A stretch of 6,753 nucleotides of DNA, taken from the NCBI GenBank assembly GCA_938022485.1, contig CALIEE010000058.1:1-6753 (forward strand), given 5' to 3'. Under the pieces are notes generated by a model. The model was not told where the DNA came from, made no database searches, and saw only the letters and a list, made by a program, of their open reading frames with translations. This DNA comes from an uncultured bacterium. Its GTDB lineage: Bacteria > Bdellovibrionota_C > UBA2361 > SZUA-149 > CALKYB01. How positions within the stretch are numbered: the first letter of the stretch is position 1; each line of letters starts with the position of its first letter. Both the position numbers and the translations under genes were made by a program. Positions 1 to 5,948 of this stretch are shown piece after piece.

Positions 1-1623
1 ATAATCAGCCTTCTGGCCTTCAACTGTTTTTTCAGCAAGACCTCGGTAAAGACCTATTCCGTAGTCGGCATGAACGATGAAATCATCAGCCTCGAAAAGC
101 TTATCACCTGTCAGAATTCGATTGATCTTTTTTCTAGCGGCTGAGGTTCTTTTAATTTGAACATCAGGGAAAATTTCCTGTTCTGCAAAAATTTGAAGAC
201 GCTCGGCAGAGGAAAATATTCCTCCAACAAGCTCACCTACAACTATTCCACAACTGCCTTTAAATCTTCTATCTTCGGACTCCCAAATCTCTAGTAGCTC
301 TGAGATTGTCTGCCCTCGATCATCTCCTCGTAAACCGTAAGGCTCGAGTAAGGCCTGAAGCTTCTCCACTCTATCCTTGGCGCTAATCACGAGAATAGTG
401 TCCACGCCATCGCCAGATGACTTAAGGATTTGATCAACAACAGGTTTAAAAGGCTGGTTGGACTTTCTTCTTGCTGAAACCAGTGAACGCAGTTTTTCGT
501 TGTCCCTTATCTCTAGAATTTTACTTTCAGTTGAACTGGTGGTTTGTTGCAGATGTAAGGAATCTACCTCTACAGAAAATCTTGCTCGGGGCAGCACTAA
601 ATCTTCAAACCACGCTAGGTTCCTAAATGCTTGCTCAGGATCAAGGTGGAACCTCGCCTTACTGCGCATCTCTTCTTCTCTTTCTTCAACTAACTCCCAA
701 AAATCACCTATATTTCTAGATAAGCTGCCAGGTGATACCAGAGTTACAATTCCGCCTTTGCCAAGGTAGTCGATCAATGTTGAACGACAATGACGCGAAA
801 GAGGTGCAAGTTGTTCAATCCCTGAAATCTTGGTTCCCTGCCTAATTGCGTCCTCTAATTCCGCCACTGATGCCCTAGACAGTCCCAAGGCAGATGCACG
901 CTCTTGGATACTTTGAACTAGCTCGCCTTTTTCTATCTCGTTTCCCGAATAAAATTCACTGACTGGAAAAATTTCTGCACGAGACAGACGATCAATGGAA
1001 CGCTGCGTGTCAGGCCTAAAGGTTCTAATTGAGTCCAACTTGCCTGTAAAAAACTCTAGCCGAACAGGCATAGCTGAAGCTGTCGGATAAAAATCCAGCA
1101 CAGAGCCACGAAGCGAGTATTGAGCAATATCTTCAACCATCGCTTTGGACTGATAGCCCAGAGCCTCCAACTTTAGAGTTAGACTGTTAGGATCTAGCGA
1201 GCTACCTGGCTCCAATCTCTCTCTCAACCTATTTGAAAGCTCAGGGTTAAAAACTCCCCTCAACATAGAGACACCAGAGCAAATCACTATACAAGGGTTC
1301 GGAGAATTCAGAGCATGGAGAGCCTCGAGACGTTGAGAACTAATCGTCGAAGCTGGAGAGACTTGCTCAAAGGGCAGCATCTCCCAATCAGGGAATAGTT
1401 TTACCTCCGGGCCCTCTTCTCTTTCACTTAATCCCTTTAGAAAAAATCGTAAGTCACCATAAAGCTGCCTTGAGAAAGCCGCTGAAGGAGATACAATTAG
1501 ATGGTTTACGGATAGATCCAGATCGCTGAGTGAACCCTCTTCCAGTCCTGGGCGTCCTCTGCGGTAATAAATGGACAAAGCTGCTGCTAAGGCAGTGCTA
1601 GAACGTGCTCTAAATTTATCCAT
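1..1623 (-). CDS. mfd: Transcription-repair coupling factor Mfd, N-terminal part (partial at window edge)
   Basis: Mfd is the SF2 translocase that removes RNA polymerase stalled at DNA lesions and recruits UvrA for nucleotide excision repair. The reverse strand is open for 541 codons from an ATG at 1623 to the window edge, so only the N-terminal half is present. The UvrB-like, UvrA-recruiting region covers about residues 40-220: LFPDWEMLPFEQVSP (76-90), then YSLRGSVLDFYPT (169-181), PVRLEFF and TFRPDTQRSI (201-210), all typical of Mfd. Residues about 400-490 fit the D3 region, and VHADYGIGLYRGL (517-529) opens the CarD-like RNA-polymerase-interacting domain just before the edge. The helicase and TRCF domains lie outside. 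An in-frame TAG at 1642-1644 limits the start to this ATG. No Shine-Dalgarno sequence is visible. It is divergent from pilT. Identity is secure; the exact regulation is unknown. Confidence 0.95.
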   Translation of the reverse strand, partial: MDKFRARSSTALAAALSIYYRRGRPGLEEGSLSDLDLSVNHLIVSPSAAFSRQLYGDLRFFLKGLSEREEGPEVKLFPDWEMLPFEQVSPASTISSQRLEALHALNSPNPCIVICSGVSMLRGVFNPELSNRLRERLEPGSSLDPNSLTLKLEALGYQSKAMVEDIAQYSLRGSVLDFYPTASAMPVRLEFFTGKLDSIRTFRPDTQRSIDRLSRAEIFPVSEFYSGNEIEKGELVQSIQERASALGLSRASVAELEDAIRQGTKISGIEQLAPLSRHCRSTLIDYLGKGGIVTLVSPGSLSRNIGDFWELVEEREEEMRSKARFHLDPEQAFRNLAWFEDLVLPRARFSVEVDSLHLQQTTSSTESKILEIRDNEKLRSLVSARRKSNQPFKPVVDQILKSSGDGVDTILVISAKDRVEKLQALLEPYGLRGDDRGQTISELLEIWESEDRRFKGSCGIVVGELVGGIFSSAERLQIFAEQEIFPDVQIKRTSAARKKINRILTGDKLFEADDFIVHADYGIGLYRGLAEKTVEGQKADY

Positions 1624-1701
1624 TTCTACATATTGAGTAAGCTAAGCAGATCTCAGGCATCCGCAAACCGGACAGATAGACAAAAATGCCGCGATTTTTA
1701 A

Positions 1702-1732
1702 CACTTAAGTCGACTCTGGGCTAGACTAAGTG
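1702..1732. repeat. Bulged inverted repeat in the mfd-pilT gap
   Basis: CACTTAAGTC at 1702-1711 pairs with GACTAAGTG at 1724-1732 if one A is bulged, giving a nine-pair stem around a 12-base loop. Neither strand has a T-run directly after it, so it is not a normal intrinsic terminator. It could be an operator or a leader hairpin of mfd, or chance. Confidence 0.35.
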
Positions 1733-1831
1733 CTCGATTATTCGGGTCTTTTCACAGAAAAAAATTTTGAGTCAAGATTTTAGCAGCTTAACTCGACTAC
1801 CTACTTAGGAGTTTATCTTAGGCGTATATTT

Positions 1832-1858
1832 TGAATCCCGGACAAATCCGACGATTCA
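1832..1858. repeat. Nested inverted repeat upstream of pilT
   Basis: TGAATC (1832-1837) is repeated inverted as GATTCA (1853-1858). Inside it CGGA (1839-1842) pairs with TCCG (1847-1850) around a CAAA loop. It starts just after the possible -10 TATATT (1825-1830) and ends 30 bases before the pilT ATG, so it would fall at the transcript start or in the leader if that -10 is used. It could be an operator or an RNA hairpin. No T-run follows. Confidence 0.4.
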
Positions 1859-1888
1859 CATAAAAAATCTATAAGGTCGGAAGCTAAA

Positions 1889-2968
1889 ATGGATATTTCA
1901 CAGCTACTTACATTCTGCGTTCAACAAGGTGGATCAGATCTTCACATCTCTGCTGGAGAACCACCAATGATTCGTGTTGATGGCTCCATGAAAAAAATGA
2001 AGATGCCTCCTCTTACAGCAGAACAAACCAGGGATGGATTATACGACATCATGGGTGATGCTCAAAGAGCAGTCTTTGAAGAAAAGAATGACATCGACTT
2101 TTCAATTGAGCTAGGAACCACTGCCAGATTCAGGGTCAATATTTTTAATCAGAATCGGGGCATGGGTGGAGTATTTCGTGTGATCCCAACCAAGATCATG
2201 ACCATGGAAGAATTATCTCTTCCTCCAGTATTGGCTCAGATCATCAAAAAGGAAAAAGGAATTATTCTTGTAACCGGCCCAACAGGTTCTGGTAAATCAA
2301 CTACGCTGGCCGCTATGATCAATGAGATCAATTTAACCAGCGAAGGTCATATCCTGACTATTGAAGACCCAATCGAATTTGTCCACAATTCAAAAAAATG
2401 TCTGATCAATCAGCGTGAAGTAGGTCCTCACACAAAGAGTTTCAACAATGCTCTTAAGGCTGCACTCCGGGAAGACCCAGATATCATTCTGGTTGGAGAG
2501 CTACGAGATCTAGAGACGATTCAGCTTGCACTTACTGCCGCTGAAACTGGTCATCTTGTCTTCGGAACTCTGCACACTTCTAGTGCCCCTAAAACCATGG
2601 ACAGAATCATCGATGTTTTCCCAGCTAATCAGCAAGGCCAAATTCGAGCCATGTTAGCTGAATCAATGCAGGCAATCGTAACTCAAACGCTCTGTAAGAA
2701 AATAGGAGGAGGAAGAGCGGCTGCCTTGGAAATATTAATCGGAAACACCGCCGTCAAGAACTTGATTCGAGAGGGGAAAATTCACCAAATCCCAAGCATG
2801 ATGCAAACCAACAAGCACATCGGGATGTGTACTATGGAAATGGCTTTAATCGAACTAGTGAATAAAGGCATAATAACAAAAGAAACTGCAATTGAAAAAA
2901 CCGGTAACCCTGACATGTTTAAAGCAGTAGACATGAATGGAGCTAACGGACTGGGAATGGGAGCATAG
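1889..2968 (+). CDS. pilT: Type IV pilus retraction ATPase PilT
   Basis: PilT is the cytoplasmic hexameric ATPase at the base of the type IV pilus that drives pilus depolymerisation, giving twitching motility, surface sensing and often DNA uptake. The 359-residue product starts MDISQLLTF and has the PAS-like N domain to about residue 100 (SDLHISAGEPPMIRVDG, ARFRVNIFNQNRG). The RecA-like domain follows: Walker A GPTGSGKST (130-138), Asp box ILTIEDPIEF (155-164), Walker B IILVGELRD with catalytic Glu204, and His box GHLVFGTLHT with H222 and H229. AVKNLIRE (288-295) matches the AIRNLIRE retraction motif of PilT. The length is a little above the usual ~345, because of a short Gly/Met-rich tail after residue 344. 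pilU follows two bases later. All catalytic residues are intact, so an active motor is expected. Confidence 0.97.
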   Translation: MDISQLLTFCVQQGGSDLHISAGEPPMIRVDGSMKKMKMPPLTAEQTRDGLYDIMGDAQRAVFEEKNDIDFSIELGTTARFRVNIFNQNRGMGGVFRVIPTKIMTMEELSLPPVLAQIIKKEKGIILVTGPTGSGKSTTLAAMINEINLTSEGHILTIEDPIEFVHNSKKCLINQREVGPHTKSFNNALKAALREDPDIILVGELRDLETIQLALTAAETGHLVFGTLHTSSAPKTMDRIIDVFPANQQGQIRAMLAESMQAIVTQTLCKKIGGGRAAALEILIGNTAVKNLIREGKIHQIPSMMQTNKHIGMCTMEMALIELVNKGIITKETAIEKTGNPDMFKAVDMNGANGLGMGA

Positions 2969-2970
2969 CA

Positions 2971-4149
2971 ATGCTGGATATTACGAAATTACTCACTGTC
3001 ATGAACGAACATGATGCTTCGGATCTTTACATCACAGTAGATAGTCCTCCGGCATACCGGGTTAACGGCGCAGTCAGACCGGCAGGAAACCGATCTTTGA
3101 CACCTGATGAGACCGAAGAACTCGCTCGTAGTGTGATGAACGATAAGCAACAAACCGAGTTTGAACACAGATCTGAGCTAAACGTGGCTCTTTACTACCC
3201 TTCTCTCGGTAGATTTCGAGTCAACATCTTCAAGCAACGTGGTTGCACTGGAATGGTGATCCGCCAGATTAAATCAAAAATAGCTACCTTGGATGATCTT
3301 AACCTTCCGCCTGTTCTTAAAGAAGTTTCAATGAGCAAAAGAGGCTTAATGTTGTTTGTGGGAGCAACTGGTTCAGGTAAGTCTACTTCTCTGGCTGGAA
3401 TGATTGACTACAGAAACACAAACCAAGCTGGCCACATCATCACCGTGGAAGACCCTATTGAATTTGTACATGAGCATAAAAAGTCAATTGTAACCCAAAG
3501 AGAAGTCGGCGTTGACACAGATGACTTTCAAAGCGCTCTCAAAAATACTCTAAGGCAAGCTCCCGATGTTATCCTAATTGGTGAGATTAGAGACCAGGAG
3601 ACTATGGAGGCCGCTATAACCTTTGCCGAAACAGGACATTTGGCCTACGCGACACTCCACTCCAACAACGCTAACCAGGCAATGGAAAGAATAATGAATT
3701 TTTTTCCACCTGAAAGGCATAAGCAAATCTACATGCAGCTCAGTCTAAACCTTCGTGGCATAGTCTCTCAGCGACTTATTAGAACAGTAGAAGGTTCACG
3801 AGTAGCAGCTGTTGAAATACTCCTAGGCAGCCCAAGGGTTAAAGACCTGATCCACAGAGCGGAAATTGGTGAGCTAAAAGAAGCCATGGAAAAAGGTGCT
3901 GGCATTGGAATGCAAACCTTCGACATGCACTTGCTTGAGCTATACAAAGACGGAAAAATATCACTCGACGAAGCTCTGCGTAACGCTGATAGTGCCAACA
4001 ACCTAAGACTAAAAATCAAGTTGAGTGAAGGAGATGAAAACGAGCCTTCTGATGTAGTAAGTGGTGGTGGCTCAGCTTTTTCTAGCAAAGGAGAGTCAGA
4101 TAAGAGCGACTCCGACAGCAATGAGTTCAATCTCTCTCTCGAAAGTTAA
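2971..4149 (+). CDS. pilU: PilT-paralogous retraction ATPase PilU
   Basis: PilU is the accessory retraction ATPase that works with PilT on type IV pili, raising retraction force and needed for twitching in several gammaproteobacteria. The 392-residue product aligns along its length with PilT, and its signatures are of PilU type: RGLMLFVGATGSGKSTS (Walker A 131-139), AGHIITVEDPIEFVHEH, TQREVGVDT, LRQAPDVILIGEIRD (Walker B, Glu205), His box TGHLAYATLHSNNANQA (H223, H230), FFPPERHKQ and ALRNADSANNLRLKIKL (335-351). In place of PilT's AIRNLIRE is RVKDLIHR (289-296). After about residue 351 comes an unusual acidic, Ser/Gly-rich tail of about 40 residues, probably disordered. GGGAG at 2959-2963, inside the end of pilT, serves as the ribosome binding site seven bases before the ATG, so the two genes form one operon and are likely coupled in translation. 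Confidence 0.95.
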   Translation: MLDITKLLTVMNEHDASDLYITVDSPPAYRVNGAVRPAGNRSLTPDETEELARSVMNDKQQTEFEHRSELNVALYYPSLGRFRVNIFKQRGCTGMVIRQIKSKIATLDDLNLPPVLKEVSMSKRGLMLFVGATGSGKSTSLAGMIDYRNTNQAGHIITVEDPIEFVHEHKKSIVTQREVGVDTDDFQSALKNTLRQAPDVILIGEIRDQETMEAAITFAETGHLAYATLHSNNANQAMERIMNFFPPERHKQIYMQLSLNLRGIVSQRLIRTVEGSRVAAVEILLGSPRVKDLIHRAEIGELKEAMEKGAGIGMQTFDMHLLELYKDGKISLDEALRNADSANNLRLKIKLSEGDENEPSDVVSGGGSAFSSKGESDKSDSDSNEFNLSLES

Positions 4150-4182
4150 TCGCTAGTCACATCTCTAGCTATTACAAGTTTT

Positions 4183-4196
4183 ACTGTCTGGACAGT
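4183..4196. repeat. Palindrome ACTGTC-TG-GACAGT
   Basis: Six-base perfect arms flank a two-base centre, a layout like a dimeric repressor or activator site. It overlaps the only TTGACA-like hexamer (TGGACA, 4189-4194) in the gap, so binding there could control the terB-like-mazG unit. It is followed by CTTACC rather than a T-run, which argues against a terminator. Confidence 0.4.
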
Positions 4197-4234
4197 CTTA
4201 CCCAAACATTATAGCCTTTTCTGAACCAAGTTTC

Positions 4235-4243
4235 AGAGGAGGT
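4235..4243 (+). promoter_or_regulatory. Strong Shine-Dalgarno deciding the TTG start of the TerB-like gene
   Basis: AGAGGAGGT is the best Shine-Dalgarno sequence in the window. It lies three bases before TTG at 4247, a shorter spacing than usual. No ATG follows in the same frame until far inside the conserved region, so TTG is the likely start. Confidence 0.75.
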
Positions 4244-4246
4244 CCC

Positions 4247-4729
4247 TTGAAAAATATTCTAACTAAAATCGCCGATAAAGTCGCAAGCGTCTTTCCAGGG
4301 AAACTCTTGAACTTATCCTCAGAGGACGAAAAGCTTTTGGATGAGCTTGGGGCGGGTAGATCTGTAACCAGAGAGCTTGCAATTGCAGTCCTCGTCTCAG
4401 AAATTGCACTTTGCGATCACTCCTTTGACAAACGTGAGTACGACTATCTTTTCAGCTACTTCAAAGAACACTTTGGTCTTCAGGACGGAGAAATTAGAAA
4501 CCTCATTCAACACGGTAGCCTGTTGATGGCAAGTTTACAGACAACCGAACAGTTCGCTCAGCATTTAATGGACACCTCTAATGAAGCAGAAAGAAAAGAT
4601 TTGCTAAACATGGTAAAGGGGCTGATATCTGTCGATCATTTAGAACACGGCTTCGAACTATATCTTTTCGAAAGACTAGAGCGTTTACTAGGCTTTAAGA
4701 AATCTCCTGAAGACTCAAGCGCTCATTAG
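4247..4729 (+). CDS. TerB-like helical protein (tellurite-resistance TerB family, COG4103 type)
   Basis: The 160-residue, soluble and probably all-helical product resembles the small TerB-like proteins common in proteobacteria, whose function is unknown; they should not be read as tellurite resistance genes. The TerB pattern appears twice. In the first half, LAIAVLVSEIALCDHSFDKRE has acidic residues D57, D61 and E64. In the second half, VKGLISVDHLEHGFE carries D130, E133 and E137. Each is followed by a helix ending in a FGL or LLG motif, like the paired acidic motifs of TerB that can bind metal. There is no signal peptide or membrane segment. It begins with TTG under a strong ribosome binding site. 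Its stop TAG overlaps the GTG start of mazG by one base, so the two are probably translated together. The family assignment is by motif reading only. Confidence 0.72.
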   Translation: MKNILTKIADKVASVFPGKLLNLSSEDEKLLDELGAGRSVTRELAIAVLVSEIALCDHSFDKREYDYLFSYFKEHFGLQDGEIRNLIQHGSLLMASLQTTEQFAQHLMDTSNEAERKDLLNMVKGLISVDHLEHGFELYLFERLERLLGFKKSPEDSSAH

Positions 4730-5535
4730 TGTCTGATAATTTCGACAAGCTGGTTGATGTAATAAGAAAACTCAGGGACCCTGAGACTGGCTGCCCTTGG
4801 GACATCAAGCAAAACCACAAATCAATTCGTAAATACTTCATCGAAGAAACCTATGAAGCAGTCGAGGCTATCGACAGAGAGGACGATAAAGAACTCTGCG
4901 CTGAACTTGGCGATGTTCTACTACAAATAATGCTACACTCCCAAATTGCAACCGACCGTAAAGCCTTCTCTATAGATGATGTAGTTCAAGGCATTACTGA
5001 TAAGATGATTCGGAGACATCCTCATGTCTTTGGGGATACGAAGGTTACTGATGCTGAAGAAGTTAAGAAGAATTGGGAAGAAATTAAAAAGCGAGAGAAA
5101 GGCGAGGCTAAGTTATCTGGAGCGGCCATACTGAAGGATGTGCCCAGCTCTCTTCCCGCACTTAATCGCTCCTCCCGACTAGGGGATAAAGCTGGTAAAC
5201 TTGGTTTCGACTGGCCAGACCCCAAAGGGGTTTGGAAAAAAGTAGAAGAAGAATCTAAAGAGCTAAAAGAAGTTTTGAATGAGTGCGACTTCCAACCCAG
5301 TGATAAGCTAAAAGAGGAGCTGGAACATGAGATTGGAGACCTACTATTCAGCGTTGCTCAATTATCTCGTTGGCTCAAAGTGAGCCCTGAGGACAGTCTG
5401 AGGCAGTGTTGTAATCGCTTCGTGGAGAGGTTCAGCAAGATGGAGGAGTCCCTAGGGGAAAATGCGATTGCGGAGCTCCCGACAGAAGAACTCGAAGAGG
5501 CCTGGCAAAAAGCTAAGCTGGCCCTCAAGAGCTAA
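4729..5535 (+). CDS. mazG: Nucleoside triphosphate pyrophosphohydrolase MazG
   Basis: MazG hydrolyses (d)NTPs to NMPs and pyrophosphate, removing aberrant nucleotides, and in E. coli it also affects ppGpp levels and survival in starvation. The 268-residue product has the usual full-length two-domain form. The N-terminal signature is KLRDPETGCPWD (14-25). Domain 1 has the metal-binding set E39, E40, E43, E59 and D62 (FIEETYEAVEAI then AELGDVLLQ). The linker contains RRHPHVFGD (95-103) and VKKNWEEIKKREKGE (112-126). Domain 2 repeats the set with E174, E175, E178, E201 and D204 (VEEESKELKE then HEIGDLLFSVAQ). All catalytic acids are present, so it should be active. The GTG start shares one base with the TerB-like stop, and no separate Shine-Dalgarno is visible, which supports translational coupling. 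Identification is secure. Confidence 0.96.
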   Translation: MSDNFDKLVDVIRKLRDPETGCPWDIKQNHKSIRKYFIEETYEAVEAIDREDDKELCAELGDVLLQIMLHSQIATDRKAFSIDDVVQGITDKMIRRHPHVFGDTKVTDAEEVKKNWEEIKKREKGEAKLSGAAILKDVPSSLPALNRSSRLGDKAGKLGFDWPDPKGVWKKVEEESKELKEVLNECDFQPSDKLKEELEHEIGDLLFSVAQLSRWLKVSPEDSLRQCCNRFVERFSKMEESLGENAIAELPTEELEEAWQKAKLALKS

Positions 5536-5653
5536 AAAATGTTTATTCCTGAGTTATTTGCTGCGCTTTCGACCTCTTATTGACCCGATCCAGCCTCTAT
5601 TGTATATCCGCACCCCTGTAGTGTTTTAATTTTACTCGAAAACTTAGTTCAAC
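5536..5653. other. mazG-rpsT intergenic region with rpsT leader
   Basis: These 118 bases contain the rpsT promoter and its leader of about 35-40 bases. No terminator hairpin for mazG is evident. The leader just before the rpsT ATG is A/T-rich and lacks a GGAG-type ribosome binding site. A 14-codon ORF at 5539-5583 is judged to be chance. Confidence 0.5.
5580..5608 (+). promoter_or_regulatory. Sigma-70 type promoter for rpsT
   Basis: TTGACC (5580-5585) and TATATC (5603-5608) are separated by exactly 17 bases, the best promoter match in the window. The bases after the -10 are CGCACCCC, a G/C-rich discriminator of the kind found at stringently controlled ribosomal promoters. Transcription would start near 5615-5617, about 40 bases before the rpsT ATG. 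The start site and the control are inferred. Confidence 0.75.
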
Positions 5654-5917
5654 ATGGCAAATCACAAATCAGCACTTAAACGTATTAGACAAAATGCTAA
5701 AAAGAACGCGCGAAATCGCTTCGCCAAGGCTTCTATACGGACTAAGGTAAAAGGCACTCTTGCCGCGCTTGAGGCTGGAAACGTGGATGAAGCGAAATCA
5801 CTAGCTCGCGAAGCAACCAGGCTGCTTGATAAAGCTGCGATCCAAGGTGTTCTTCACAAGAAGAATGTGAGCAGAAAAATAAGCCGTCTTAATAAGAAAG
5901 TCGCTGCAGCTTCCTAA
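5654..5917 (+). CDS. rpsT: 30S ribosomal protein S20
   Basis: S20 is a primary binding protein of the 30S subunit that contacts 16S rRNA in the 5' domain and helix 44. The 87-residue, strongly basic product has the family's normal length and its hallmark start MANHKSALKRIRQNAKKNARN, then a helical middle (ALEAGNVDEAKSLAREATRLLDKAA) and the C-terminal GVLHKKNVSRKISRLNKKV. The mature protein would lack the initiator Met, as usual before Ala. It is monocistronic here, with its own promoter just upstream. Bases before the ATG (AACTTAGTTCAAC) show no Shine-Dalgarno; rpsT in E. coli also has poor initiation signals and is autoregulated in translation, so similar control is plausible but unproven. 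It is convergent with the acetyltransferase 31 bases downstream, and no clear terminator lies between them, only a five-T run at 5939-5943. Confidence 0.97.
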   Translation: MANHKSALKRIRQNAKKNARNRFAKASIRTKVKGTLAALEAGNVDEAKSLAREATRLLDKAAIQGVLHKKNVSRKISRLNKKVAAAS

Positions 5918-5948
5918 ACCAGTCATCGCTTTCATTAGTTTTTAAAGA

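Larger units (their letters stand above)
1624..1888. other. Divergent mfd-pilT intergenic region
   Basis: This 265-base non-coding stretch separates two divergently transcribed genes and must contain both start regions. A TATATT at 1825-1830 is a possible -10 for pilT, but no good -35 sits 16-18 bases upstream. No convincing mfd promoter or sigma-54 site was found. Two inverted repeats are present, listed separately. The pilT start is preceded by AAGGTCGGAAG (1873-1883), whose GGAAG ends five bases before the ATG and is a weak ribosome binding site. No gene-sized ORF lies here. Confidence 0.6.
4150..4246. other. pilU-terB-like intergenic gap
   Basis: These 97 bases hold a weak five-pair stem (GCTAG 4152-4156 with CTAGC 4165-4169) without a following T-run, a palindrome at 4183-4196, and a possible weak promoter: TGGACA (4189-4194) and TATAGC (4210-4215) with a short 15-base spacer. 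No convincing terminator is seen, so readthrough from pilTU into the next genes is possible. Confidence 0.45.

Noticed and set aside
458..769. 103-codon plus-strand ORF
   Set aside because: It lies antisense within the conserved mfd reading frame, and its Ser/Leu-rich product resembles no family; a shadow.
1718..1735. Sigma-54-like GG...GC element before pilT
   Set aside because: The spacing between GG and GC is 11 or 12 bases instead of 10, and the surrounding consensus is poor.
3768..4130. 120-codon minus-strand ORF antisense to pilU
   Set aside because: Fully opposite a well-conserved gene, low-complexity Ser/Leu composition; a shadow.
4152..4169. GCTAG/CTAGC hairpin after pilU as a terminator
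   Set aside because: Only five pairs with an eight-base loop and no following T-run.
4247..4729. Tellurite resistance function for the TerB-like gene
   Set aside because: Only fold-level motifs match. No other ter genes are nearby, so resistance should not be inferred.
5022..5225. 67-codon minus-strand ORF opposite mazG
   Set aside because: Shadow of the conserved mazG frame.
5539..5583. 14-codon ORF after mazG, possible leader peptide
   Set aside because: It ends inside the rpsT -35 element, has no clear ribosome binding site and no run of regulatory codons.
5918..5948. Bidirectional terminator between rpsT and the acetyltransferase
   Set aside because: A five-T run is present (5939-5943), but no stable stem precedes it on either strand.
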